32,743 bases of DNA from an uncultured Clostridia bacterium (lineage in GTDB: Bacteria; Bacillota; Clostridia; Oscillospirales; CAG-272). The position numbers and the translations under genes are program-made. The stretch is from contig CANRFY010000023.1 in assembly GCA_947630015.1 (NCBI GenBank), forward strand, positions 1 through 32,743, written 5' to 3'. Below the pieces are notes generated by a model. It was not told the DNA's origin. It saw only the letters and a program-made list of their open reading frames with translations, and did no database searches. Shown piece after piece: positions 24,482 through 32,605 of this stretch. The number at the start of each line of letters is the position of its first letter. The first letter of the stretch is position 1.

Positions 24482-25267
24482 TCAAACAGCGGCAGTTTTG
24501 TCCGCCTGCCGTCTCTGGCCGCCGCGATTTCCCATGACGGACTCCACGGATTTGCGGATATACATCTCGGCGGCGCAGTCCGGGCAGTACTTCTGGCGGT
24601 TGTTTTTCTTCTTGATGGTCAGGCCGCACAGGTCGCATTTAATGAACGGTTCTCCGCAGTACATCAGATACTGGTTCCCGATATTTCTGAAATCCTCTAT
24701 ATGTATTTTCACGGGGCTGTCCGGCTTTATGAACTTCACCTGAATATTGAGACTGTCGACACGCTTGCTGAATCTGATAAGCCCCGCCTTCTTCATCTCG
24801 TGGAGAAGCATGCTCTGCCGGCGGACAGATGTCTTGATGTTCGCCATGTTCATGACGTCCTTATCCGATGTATTCACCCACCCGTTATCGTTGGGCTGTG
24901 CCTCATTCCAATATTTTGCGACACACAGGAGCGTAAAGGCAAGCCTCTGCGCCTGTTTGCCATCCAGCGAGGCGATGATCCGCAGCTCCTCCTCCGTCAC
25001 GTCCACCCCGTCCAGCTCGATGAGCTTGTACTTCCCCGCCGTCCGGGCGAGCCTGTCTATCGTGCCCTCCCATTTGACCAGAATGACGCCGGGGTCGCAC
25101 TGCAAAAGGAAATCCGCTACCTTCTGCTTGACCTCCTTCCTCCTGTAGCCCTCGCACTGGTAATAGTACCGCGCCACCCGGTTCAGGGTCTCCATGGGAC
25201 TTCTCCCCAGCTGTCGGCTGGCAATGGCGTTTTCCGCCCACTCTCTCTCATTCAAAACAATACTCAT
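24482..25267 (-). CDS. Winged-helix and zinc-ribbon protein coupled to the RNA polymerase, 261 aa
   Basis: ATG at 25267 overlaps the polymerase stop as ATGA, so the two proteins are probably made together. Residues about 115-180 look like a winged helix (NTSDKDVMNMANIKTSVRRQ, then SMLLHEMKKAGLIRFSKRVD). Residues 214-240 form a zinc ribbon with two CxxC pairs (KCDLCG, YCPDCA). The tail is basic (GNRGGQRRQADKTAAV). This layout fits a DNA-binding protein. Because of the coupling it may recognise promoters for the phage polymerase, but that is inference; a replication initiator role is the main alternative. Confidence 0.8.
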   Translation of the reverse strand: MSIVLNEREWAENAIASRQLGRSPMETLNRVARYYYQCEGYRRKEVKQKVADFLLQCDPGVILVKWEGTIDRLARTAGKYKLIELDGVDVTEEELRIIASLDGKQAQRLAFTLLCVAKYWNEAQPNDNGWVNTSDKDVMNMANIKTSVRRQSMLLHEMKKAGLIRFSKRVDSLNIQVKFIKPDSPVKIHIEDFRNIGNQYLMYCGEPFIKCDLCGLTIKKKNNRQKYCPDCAAEMYIRKSVESVMGNRGGQRRQADKTAAV

Positions 25268-27984
25268 TCATTCTCTCCGATCCTTTTCTCAATAAACGTA
25301 AACCTGTTCCCGCCAAACATGACAGCGCCCTCCGGGTCCGGCACGGGGAAGCGGATCAAGCCGCCGTTTTTCTTCAGGAGATTTCCAATGATCTCCTTCC
25401 CGCACATGCTCCAGGCGAATTTCTTCGTACAGCTCCTTCTGTAGCAGATATCCAGCAGGATGTCGCACAGCGTCTGGGCGTTGGAGCAGACGGCGTCGCA
25501 GGCGTTCCTAAACTCCACCTTCATCATATACATGCTGGCGATCACCTCGTCCGGGTCCACCCGCTCCCTGCCGGCAAATACCGTGTAGTCGCGAATACGC
25601 CTGTTATAATCCTCAAACAGCCGGAGGATAGCGTTATACTGCGCGGAGCTGTACTCGGCCCCGCTCTTCATGACCGTATAGTCAAAATCGGAAGCGGCGT
25701 TACGGCGTCCAACATACCCGTCAAAGGCCTGCTCGAACCTCCGGCAGATCTTGTTGGTCACGCAATCCCCGATACCGACAGGCATCAGGCTCAGATAGTA
25801 GCGCACGAACTCGTTCTCCCTGTCGCTGCGCTCCGCCTCCGGCTTCGCCATCAGCTCCTCCACGGACAGGGAAAACTCCCTCTGTGCCTTTTTGTTCGTA
25901 TTACGTATGTATGCGTTGTATTGCTTCATAAGGTCCGGATAGATATAGCGCATGAAATACGGCTTCTTATCCGCCAGAATGGACAGGTACAGCCTCCTTT
26001 TATCCGGGTCCTCTATCGCCAGCGCGTGATGCCGGTCGTGCCACTCCTTCGGCATAGGCTTTGCAATAATTCCTTTTGCTTTGTCTATCGCGTTTTGTTG
26101 GTAAAGCTGTCCGCACTTGATGCGGTAATCCAGCATCCTGTATTCCTCGCTGTCCTTCGGAAACCGCGCCTGGACTTCAAACATAGCCGTTATGCGGTTG
26201 GTGATCTTTCCGATATCGTCTCCGAAGCTGGCGATATTGGCCCGGATAAAGTCCTCCTCGCCGGCGATCTTCTTGCTCGCCTTTCGCTGGACGCACATCA
26301 GCGCCGGCAGGCTGTTCAGCCTGTCCACCAGCACCCTGTTATCCGTCAGCATCACCAGATCCCCGTCCTTGTCCATCCCGTTCAAGGCGTGCGCCGCCGT
26401 GTCCCAGGAGTTGAACACCGTGCAGGTATTCATATGCCGGTACCAATAGCGGGCCTCCTCGGAACGGTTCACGGTGACGGCCCGTATGTTGTTATGGCAT
26501 GTCATCGGCGCTCTGAAGCAGGCCAGCTTCCCGGCCCCAGCGTCCGCCCAGTACCCGTTATAGATCTCCCCGGCCTTCAAAATTCCTGTGACATCCATGC
26601 CGAACATATGCTGGCAGAGCGAATACGGGTCGCCGGACACGATGGAGTAGTTACCGTGTACCTTGACGGCCCCAACCTTCGCCTCGTTTATCCTGTTCTT
26701 GATGAGCTGGTAAATTTTGCTCTGTACATACGGGTCGTTTATCATGCGCGGATCTACCATAAGCGCTTTCACATAGTCGTCCTCGATATGCTCAACGTTG
26801 TTCTCGTTCAGCCCCATACCTTTCAGGAACAAAATTGTCTTATGATAATCCGCGTGCAGGATCTCTTCGATCTCCGCCATCGTGGGCGCTATCAACTCGT
26901 CGATCTCCTCGTCGCTTAAATCGTAGCTTTGGATAAACTGGTAGTTAAGGTTCCGCTCCTGCTCCAGCACCTTGGGGGATACCTTGGCGATGCCGAACTG
27001 ATACTTGTTCTCGGCGCAGTTGCGCAGATACGCTTCACAGCTTTCGTACCCGTCCCACAGCTTCAGCATGGATGTGGTCAAAATCAGCTCCACGTCCCGG
27101 ATATCCCGCTCCTGCCCCCAGGCGTCCTTCACCGTGTATTTCCCCGCCACCTTCTCGGCGAACTCCCGAAAATCGAAGCAGAATACCATCCCCTTCTCCC
27201 AAGAAAACCGGGTATTCACGCCGCTGGGCCGGTAATCGATACCGATCTCCTCTGCCCACCTGTCCGCCAGCGCCGGGAGCATGAGGCCGTACCCGTCCGA
27301 CTCGTTCAGTTGGACCGGTACGCGGCGGCGAAGCTCCATGACAGGCTCCCCCTCCGCCTCATCGTTGATGTATACGATATCGGACAGAAATTCTGTCTCG
27401 CAGTCGTTGACGACCAGAATCCCTCTGGGCGTGGACACCGGCAGGGACGCGCTGCACGTCAGTGCCTTATAGGCCTCCAGCTTGGCCGGTACAAGCTCCA
27501 TGGACGGATCGCGCCCGTTATCGATCCGGCGGCGGAGCTCCGGCCCGTGCCTGTCGCTGACAAAGACGATCGTCTCGTTTTTCACGCCGCCGTTCGTTCC
27601 CAAAAGGCGATGATAGCGGATGCCGTTGATGGTGAACCCCCGGCACGCCCTGTAGTAGTCCTTCTCCCTGTCCATGATGACGCACAGGTAATCCGGCTTG
27701 AATTGCAAAATGTCCAGCTGCTCATACAGCTTCTTGACCGCCCTCCTGTTGGGGAGGCTGTTTTGATCCTTGCGGATCCTCCTGATTTCCGCTTTTAGTG
27801 CCTTCGCTTTTTCATCCGCGTCCGTAATGCCGTTCAGCTCGTCCAGCCACCGCAGTACCTGGCTGTCCGCCAGAGAGATCAACTCATCGTTTCTCCTGGC
27901 CTCCGAGATCGGGAGCTTCAGGTTCCACTTGGCCTTTCTCAGCCTCCGGCTGTGAAGCTTGTAGATGTACTTCTGACAGGTCAA
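25264..27984 (-). CDS. Single-chain DxDGD RNA polymerase (YonO / cellular RdRp superfamily), 906 aa
   Basis: The signature is MDKDGD (Asp538, Asp540, Asp542), the metal-binding DbDGD loop of double-psi beta-barrel RNA polymerases. In the same order as in QDE-1-like cellular RdRps come FRAPMTCHNN (490-499), then DxDGD, GDDIGKIT (588-595), and QQNAIDKAKG (629-638), matching the AVDxxKxG motif. Iyer, Koonin and Aravind described phage members such as SP-beta YonO, which is a DNA-dependent enzyme. TTG at 27984 is given as start, but the only good ribosome site (AGGGGTGAG) is optimally placed for an in-frame ATA at 27996. N-terminal residues 1-480 lack a recognisable domain. It probably transcribes phage genes; template type needs testing. 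Confidence 0.85.
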   Translation of the reverse strand: MTCQKYIYKLHSRRLRKAKWNLKLPISEARRNDELISLADSQVLRWLDELNGITDADEKAKALKAEIRRIRKDQNSLPNRRAVKKLYEQLDILQFKPDYLCVIMDREKDYYRACRGFTINGIRYHRLLGTNGGVKNETIVFVSDRHGPELRRRIDNGRDPSMELVPAKLEAYKALTCSASLPVSTPRGILVVNDCETEFLSDIVYINDEAEGEPVMELRRRVPVQLNESDGYGLMLPALADRWAEEIGIDYRPSGVNTRFSWEKGMVFCFDFREFAEKVAGKYTVKDAWGQERDIRDVELILTTSMLKLWDGYESCEAYLRNCAENKYQFGIAKVSPKVLEQERNLNYQFIQSYDLSDEEIDELIAPTMAEIEEILHADYHKTILFLKGMGLNENNVEHIEDDYVKALMVDPRMINDPYVQSKIYQLIKNRINEAKVGAVKVHGNYSIVSGDPYSLCQHMFGMDVTGILKAGEIYNGYWADAGAGKLACFRAPMTCHNNIRAVTVNRSEEARYWYRHMNTCTVFNSWDTAAHALNGMDKDGDLVMLTDNRVLVDRLNSLPALMCVQRKASKKIAGEEDFIRANIASFGDDIGKITNRITAMFEVQARFPKDSEEYRMLDYRIKCGQLYQQNAIDKAKGIIAKPMPKEWHDRHHALAIEDPDKRRLYLSILADKKPYFMRYIYPDLMKQYNAYIRNTNKKAQREFSLSVEELMAKPEAERSDRENEFVRYYLSLMPVGIGDCVTNKICRRFEQAFDGYVGRRNAASDFDYTVMKSGAEYSSAQYNAILRLFEDYNRRIRDYTVFAGRERVDPDEVIASMYMMKVEFRNACDAVCSNAQTLCDILLDICYRRSCTKKFAWSMCGKEIIGNLLKKNGGLIRFPVPDPEGAVMFGGNRFTFIEKRIGENE

Positions 27985-28022
27985 TTGCTTTGCTATAGTC
28001 TCTCACCCCTGACAAAAATTTT

Positions 28023-28283
28023 ATACTAATATCTATTTAAAAGGAGACACCGAGCGTCGAGGATTTTTCGCGTCAGGCGAGGAAGACGCCGCAGGGAATA
28101 CCCATTGGTATTTCCAAGGCGTCTGACGAAGTATCCGGGACCCCCATCGGGCCGCTGCCCGATGGGGGAAGGACGAGCCGAGCCAGCGCCTGAGCCCGAA
28201 TACTTGGAGGGCGAGGCAAAGCGGCTCGCGCGAGGACGTAAAAAGACCGGCGAGAATGTCTTATTTTAATTAGATATTAGTAT
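28023..28283. mobile_element. 261-bp noncoding element with 27-bp terminal inverted repeats
   Basis: Arms 28023-28049 and 28257-28283 match at 24 of 27 positions when one is inverted (ATACTAATATCTA then TTAAAA, AGACA). They are AT-rich and enclose a GC-rich core of hairpins: CCCCCATCGGGC / GCCCGATGGGGG (28141-28168), GGAATACC / GGTATTTCC, and GACGCC / GGCGTC. There is no gene inside. It could be a MITE-like nonautonomous transposon or a structured leader RNA of the polymerase gene. No clear target-site duplication was found, which weakens the transposon reading. Confidence 0.55.
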
Positions 28284-28293
28284 TAGATCGCGC

Positions 28294-28470
28294 TTACTCA
28301 AACTCGGCTATGTAAGCAAACCACGCCTCGTAATATTCCCTCCTTTTCTTTTCCACGAACCGCTTGATCTCCCCGTCCCCGGAGTCGATATCCGGGTATT
28401 CGTCATATGTATCCTCGTCCCGCGTCCACGTGTACCCGCGGTATATCGCGTTATCGTATCCTTTACTCAC
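28294..28470 (-). CDS. Small acidic hypothetical protein, 58 aa
   Basis: GTG at 28470 overlaps the helicase-like gene stop, with AGGAGGAGCGAACA as an excellent ribosome site. The product MSKGYDNAIYRGYTWTRDED continues with a Tyr/Asp/Glu-rich stretch and ends in a charged helix (FVEKKRREYYEAWFAYIAEF). No known family is recognised. The strong ribosome site and coupling argue that it is real. Confidence 0.72.
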   Translation of the reverse strand: MSKGYDNAIYRGYTWTRDEDTYDEYPDIDSGDGEIKRFVEKKRREYYEAWFAYIAEFE

Positions 28471-29782
28471 TGTTCGCTCCTCCTGAGTTCGTTCGTTGGA
28501 TCCAGCCGATGAGCAGCTCTCTCATACGGCGGCTCGGTATGTATAAGCGGATAGGTTTGCCGTCCCGGATCGCGCTTCGCCAGATGAACTGGAGCATTTC
28601 GGAAAGGGCAAATAAGTCGGCGTCCACCGTTATTCCCTTATCGGCGAAAAACTTGGCGATATTCGGGTTAATGAACCGGTTGGCAAGATAAGCCACGCAA
28701 TCCGCGTTTTTGTATGCGTTTGTCGCCCGGGCGTTCAGCGCCAAGAAATTGGAGGCATACCGGTTCCGCGCCCCCAACAGGTATTCTTCATAGTCCTTAA
28801 AGGTCGTCCACAGCCGGCGCTCCGATGTGCTGTCCGTCCTGCGCTCGAAAAAGGTGTACAGGCAGTTTTTCAGGTTCTTGATGTCCTCATGCCCCTTGCT
28901 CCTCTGTTTGAACCAGTTCACGGACAGAGCCGTTCTCCCGTTGCCGATGCTGTTCATCCTTCCGCACGGCTCATCACTTTCCAGAATACGGATAAGCTTG
29001 GAGTAATCGGCAGGGGGCGGCCTGTCCGGCCTGTCCGAAAACCGGTACCCCTCCCCATCCGTCTCTATGCCTACCACGTCGTAGTCAAAGCCGTAATAAT
29101 CGAAATACGCCTTTTGGAGCTGCCCGTCGAACAGATACGTCAGCATGAAGGCCTCGCCAAAGGGCAAAAGCCGTTTTGGGTTCATGACCTCGTAGAAGGT
29201 CCCCATCCGGTAATACAGTGACCCCTCGTCCGCCATCTCCTTATAGCCGGCAAACTTGCCCTCATAACCGTCGCACAGCCAGGTCACGCGCCCGTCCTCC
29301 CCAACGGTCATCAGGTTGTTGAGCAGCAGCTCCATATCCTTTGGGGACACCGGTACGCCTTGTATGACCTGCAGGCTCTCGTCTATGATGAGGTCGTACC
29401 CCTTCTCTCCCGCCAGCTCCAGCGCCTCGTCGTCCATCAGCGTAAAGAGAGCGTGGGTGGAAGCGATATTGCATCGCCGTTTCAACATGGCCTTGAGCTG
29501 GGCCGACTTGCTCATGTAGTCGCACCCCGGTTCCTCAAAATCGCACAGCTCGCAGACCCTGTCCACCTCCGAGAGATAGGGGGTGATATACAGGAAGCAC
29601 CGCTCCCCCGCCCGCTCGTTCATGTACCGAATGGCCGCGGAGGACTTTCCCCGCCCCATTCTGGCGTCCACGACCGTGATATGTCTGATAAAAATCACCT
29701 CTTTTCCACAATATATTGTGGTTGAAAATTTTGCGACACACAAGAGGCGCTCGTCAGCGTATGAAACACCCGATGTAAACAT
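28463..29782 (-). CDS. P-loop NTPase, SF2 helicase-like, 411-439 aa
   Basis: Walker A is DARMGRGKSSAAIRYM, Walker B is YDLIIDESLQVI, and a motif-VI-like MLQFIWRSAIRDG with YIPSRRMRELL lies near the C-terminus, a layout seen in DEAD-like/origin-binding-protein helicases. The core begins RHITVVDARMG. ATG at 29782 has AAGGAG only three bases away and gives an odd 30-residue leader; GTG at 29698 (GTGATTTTTATC) is a second choice, and an ATC start after AGAGGTGAT is also possible. It should use ATP to move along or open nucleic acid, probably in replication initiation or together with the polymerase encoded downstream. Confidence 0.8.
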   Translation of the reverse strand: MFTSGVSYADERLLCVAKFSTTIYCGKEVIFIRHITVVDARMGRGKSSAAIRYMNERAGERCFLYITPYLSEVDRVCELCDFEEPGCDYMSKSAQLKAMLKRRCNIASTHALFTLMDDEALELAGEKGYDLIIDESLQVIQGVPVSPKDMELLLNNLMTVGEDGRVTWLCDGYEGKFAGYKEMADEGSLYYRMGTFYEVMNPKRLLPFGEAFMLTYLFDGQLQKAYFDYYGFDYDVVGIETDGEGYRFSDRPDRPPPADYSKLIRILESDEPCGRMNSIGNGRTALSVNWFKQRSKGHEDIKNLKNCLYTFFERRTDSTSERRLWTTFKDYEEYLLGARNRYASNFLALNARATNAYKNADCVAYLANRFINPNIAKFFADKGITVDADLFALSEMLQFIWRSAIRDGKPIRLYIPSRRMRELLIGWIQRTNSGGANSE

Positions 29783-29997
29783 CTGCTCCTTCGTTTTCTT
29801 GGTCTCCTACGGAGACGTCCAAAAGGAATTTTTCTATATATTTATATAATAACAAGGCGCCCAAAAGCCCTTGGGAAATCAGGGTTTTTTGAGGGGGTTG
29901 CTACACACTCTGTGTCGCAGCACTGTTTTTGCGCGCTTCTTGCAGTCGCCAGGAATATTTAATTGTCAAGGTACAAGCGATTGTTTCTAAAGTAATC
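29783..29997 (-). promoter_or_regulatory. AT-rich intergenic region upstream of the helicase-like gene
   Basis: The 215 bases between the integrase stop and the helicase-like start include a run TTATTATATAAATATATAG (about 29840-29860, minus strand) that could supply a -10 box, and a GTCTCC / GGAGAC hairpin near 29810. No convincing -35 box was found at the right distance. A TTGACA near 29970 has no matching -10. Confidence 0.3.
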
Positions 29998-30819
29998 TCA
30001 GCTCGCCGTGCTCTCTCTTTCCATAAGCGTGCTGTCCACGAGATAGTTGCATGTGCGGCTTCCAAGGTTGAGCTTCCGGTAAGCCTCCTCTATCTCCTCG
30101 CCGGTAATGCCGATATAGTCCAGCGTCTGAGCGGCGGTGGAGTGACCGAACATCTTTTGAAGGAGCAGAAGCTTACGGGGGTCATTGTTACTCATCACCA
30201 TCTGGTGATAGGCGAACGTCTTTCTGAGGGAGTGTGTAGCCATCTTATTGCCAAGGTCAAGATCTCTACCGATACCCTTCATGATCCTGTCGATAGAGTT
30301 CCTGTGGATGGGCTCGTTCTTATCGGAGCCGTTGTTGCTCTCCGAACGAAACATGTAATCACTGAGCTTCACACCGGGCGTATTCTCCAGATAGAGCGTG
30401 ACCGCCTCAACCACAGCGGTATTGATGGTGATGTACCGGTTGTGCTTATGCTTCCTGGTGTTCTGCGTTTTCTTTTCCCAGATAGCGAAGCTGTCCTTGA
30501 AGACGCAGTCGTCGTTGATAAGGTGGGAGAACCGCAGAAGCCTAAGATCGCTTACCCGAAGGCCGAAGTTGATCCCAACGATGAAGAGCATGTTATCCCG
30601 ATAGCGCTTATTGTCTATGAGGTATTTGGAGATCCTATTGATATCCTCCATGCTCTTGATGGGCTCAGAGGTATGCTCTGCCGCAAGCTCACACTCCACC
30701 TCCTCCACAGCGGGAGCGATAACACCAGCTTTCAGCTTCCTTACGTTTGTACGAATGGCCTCCATGTCGATAGGCTGTTCCTTGGGGAGATACTTATCTA
30801 AGCGAATTATCTGAGTCAC
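29998..30819 (-). CDS. Compact tyrosine recombinase (integrase), 273 aa
   Basis: GTG at 30819 has GAGGAGGGTTTGAA before it. Catalytic residues are present: Arg88 (NFGLRVSDL), a Lys-rich beta hairpin near 116-124 (EKKTQNTRK), HSLRKTF with His196 and Arg199, His226 (FGHST), and Tyr235 (DYIG). The N-terminal domain is shorter than usual, about 70 residues, so DNA-arm binding may differ from lambda-type integrases. A consensus sigma-A promoter lies directly upstream. Placed near the boundary of the minus-strand phage block, it is the better candidate for the integrase of the element. Confidence 0.88.
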   Translation of the reverse strand: MTQIIRLDKYLPKEQPIDMEAIRTNVRKLKAGVIAPAVEEVECELAAEHTSEPIKSMEDINRISKYLIDNKRYRDNMLFIVGINFGLRVSDLRLLRFSHLINDDCVFKDSFAIWEKKTQNTRKHKHNRYITINTAVVEAVTLYLENTPGVKLSDYMFRSESNNGSDKNEPIHRNSIDRIMKGIGRDLDLGNKMATHSLRKTFAYHQMVMSNNDPRKLLLLQKMFGHSTAAQTLDYIGITGEEIEEAYRKLNLGSRTCNYLVDSTLMERESTAS

Positions 30820-30867
30820 TTCAAACCCTCCTCGTGAAGTATCTTGTTTGTATTCGCCTTTATGAGT

Positions 30868-30896
30868 ATTATACTCTGTTTTTGTTTATTTGTCAA
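30868..30896 (-). promoter_or_regulatory. Consensus sigma-A promoter for the integrase gene
   Basis: On the minus strand TTGACA (30891-30896) is followed, after exactly 17 bases, by TATAAT (30868-30873). Both boxes are perfect consensus. The start codon lies 48 bases further on. Confidence 0.9.
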
Positions 30897-31307
30897 TACA
30901 TTTTTAGAAAATCTCTCATAATTTCCTGTATCGATTTTTCCCAAGATCTACGTTGCGTTGTTAAGCTCCTTTTGAAGTCTTACCCTATCTCTGGCAAGAA
31001 CACTTCTCTCTGTAAACCGCGTAACCCCCTTTCGTTCCTGAGACACTTTTGCTTTTATTTCATCGTATTTTCAATAATCCAAAGGAAATATGGTTTTGTT
31101 GAGCTGGCGATGAAGCTTTTGGAAGGTGTCAGTGAGATGAATCCACTACTTCAGTATCACGTATTCGGCCCCTCCCAAAAAACCATAACCACCCCCCCCT
31201 ATGTGGCATAGTGAGAAAATGCAACATTCAGCCCATCCCCAGCAGACGCTTTGCACATTGCCGTCCCCTTTCCGACAGTACCGGGGGAAAATTTTTCTAA
31301 AATTATA
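30897..31307. other. Noncoding spacer between integrase and plus-strand gene
   Basis: Over 400 bases hold no credible gene; frames on both strands lack ribosome sites and typical protein composition. The stretch holds a C-run (near 31190), a T/A-rich left part, and one copy of the repeat found at the right edge (31258-31280). A phage attachment site could lie here because it separates the recombinase from a gene of different style, but no core was identified. Confidence 0.5.
31258..31280 (+). repeat. Isolated copy of the 23-nt GCCGTCCCCTTTCCGACAG repeat
   Basis: The 23 bases are identical to 32622-32644 and 32683-32705. This copy lies 27 bases upstream of the -35 box of the plus-strand gene, so identical sequence in direct orientation flanks the whole gene. 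Confidence 0.85.
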
Positions 31308-31336
31308 TTGACAGATACTTTTGTTTGTGCTATACT
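31308..31336 (+). promoter_or_regulatory. Sigma-A promoter of the plus-strand gene
   Basis: TTGACA (31308-31313) and TATACT (31331-31336) are separated by 17 bases. An AGTGG / CCACT hairpin lies in the leader near 31345-31361 before the ribosome site AAGAAAGAGG. Confidence 0.88.
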
Positions 31337-31391
31337 GTTTAACAGTGGTTCGAATTGCCACTAAAATACTTTAAGAAAGAGGTACCAGAAA

Positions 31392-32540
31392 ATGAAAAAA
31401 CAAACTACTACGACAGCGAAAACCCTGAAAGAGTACATGCACACCGCCCCCGCACACATTGAAAACCTTGCAATGGCCGCTGAACGTGCCGCTGAAATTG
31501 AAATGGATTCAAAATGGGAAGAGCACACAGAACGCAAGGCAAGCCCCAAAGCCCCCGCCCCCGTTCCTGATGAAACGCCCGTTTCAAAGTTTAACAGCTT
31601 AAAGCGTGAGTTTGAACGGGCCTATTTTGCAAAGCCGGACAACTTCAGCGACATTTTAATCAACCTTGCCACGGCTTTAGCAACGTCCTGTGTTAACAAG
31701 TGCCTTGACCCGCAACGGGGGACGGCAACGGAACGTGAGACGGTGAGCAACAACGGCTTTAACCACGCAATGGAGGAATTACGGCGGGGTATATATGCAG
31801 ATAGCAAGCTTTTGGCAAATACGGCCCGGACGGCCGCAAAGTCAACGAAAATCAGATTCAAGAAAAACGGTTCAATGGTCACGGAAATTAACGATAAGGC
31901 GGCGAATAAGGCTCTTTCATCGCTATTGCAAAAGACGCTGAGCGACGGCAATGACTTAGTGAATACCGCCGCAATGGCGCTTTTGGAACAGGCGGAAAGG
32001 CACGCTATCAACGGTGAACAATGGCTTGATAAACCGTACACCGTCCGCCGTCTGAGTAAAAAGGTATACATACGTATGGACGATAGCGCCGCCTATAAAG
32101 ACGTGGAGACAACTCCCATGCGTGAGGCGTTCCGGGCCGTCCGCAAAGCGATTGAAACAAGCCGCGCCGTACAGGCTGACCCGCGAAACGGGTATACGTA
32201 CATTGAGGACGCTATACCCGATGGAACAGATGGAATGGATTCCATTTACTATCGCATGTCAAAGTATTGTGACATAGGCGGATACAATAACGACGGCAAT
32301 TATACAGCCGATAAGCAAAGTGCTGTAGACTACTACGATGTACTTAAGAAGTTAGGCCTGAGCGATACTCAACTGTCAGTTGTAACTTTGCGTATGCGCG
32401 GGTATGGTATGAAAGCAATAGCCACGTATTTAGGAGTTAAGCGGACAACTGTACAGAGTGCTTTAAAACGTGTACAGGCAAAATGTGAGTCTATCGGATT
32501 TACGCCCGCATTATGGGCGGAAATGACAGCGGCTGAATAA
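31392..32540 (+). CDS. Sigma-region-4/HTH-like DNA-binding protein, 382 aa
   Basis: ATG at 31392 has AAGAAAGAGGTACC upstream and a good promoter. The last 65 residues (318-382) look like sigma region 4 or a LuxR-like HTH: LSDTQLSVVTLRMRGYGMKA, then IATYLGVKRTTVQSALKRVQ. The rest is helical and charged with no recognised domain; residues 40-60 are Pro/Ala-rich. It is the only convincing plus-strand gene, has AT-richer codon use than the phage genes, and has its own promoter and terminator. It may be a host or integrative-element regulator next to the phage end, or a phage regulator transcribed divergently from the integrase. Confidence 0.85.
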   Translation: MKKQTTTTAKTLKEYMHTAPAHIENLAMAAERAAEIEMDSKWEEHTERKASPKAPAPVPDETPVSKFNSLKREFERAYFAKPDNFSDILINLATALATSCVNKCLDPQRGTATERETVSNNGFNHAMEELRRGIYADSKLLANTARTAAKSTKIRFKKNGSMVTEINDKAANKALSSLLQKTLSDGNDLVNTAAMALLEQAERHAINGEQWLDKPYTVRRLSKKVYIRMDDSAAYKDVETTPMREAFRAVRKAIETSRAVQADPRNGYTYIEDAIPDGTDGMDSIYYRMSKYCDIGGYNNDGNYTADKQSAVDYYDVLKKLGLSDTQLSVVTLRMRGYGMKAIATYLGVKRTTVQSALKRVQAKCESIGFTPALWAEMTAAE

Positions 32541-32567
32541 TGACGTATAAGCAATAAAAAGTATAAT

Positions 32568-32603
32568 AAACGGGAGTCCAAAATGGACGCCCGTTTTCCT
32601 TTT
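32568..32603 (+). terminator. Rho-independent terminator of the plus-strand gene
   Basis: ACGGGAGTCCA and TGGACGCCCGT form a stem with an internal mismatch and an A-rich loop, followed by TTTTCCTTTT. It lies about 30 bases after the stop codon. Confidence 0.8.
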
Positions 32604-32605
32604 GG

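Noticed and set aside
30834..31211. Plus-strand frame of 125 codons
   Set aside because: It overlaps the integrase promoter, has no ribosome site and its Phe/Ile/Cys/Ser-rich content looks random.
31341..31365. tRNA-like T-arm (GTGGTTCGAATTGCCAC)
   Set aside because: No acceptor, D-arm or anticodon stem fits around it; it is better read as a leader hairpin of the plus-strand gene.
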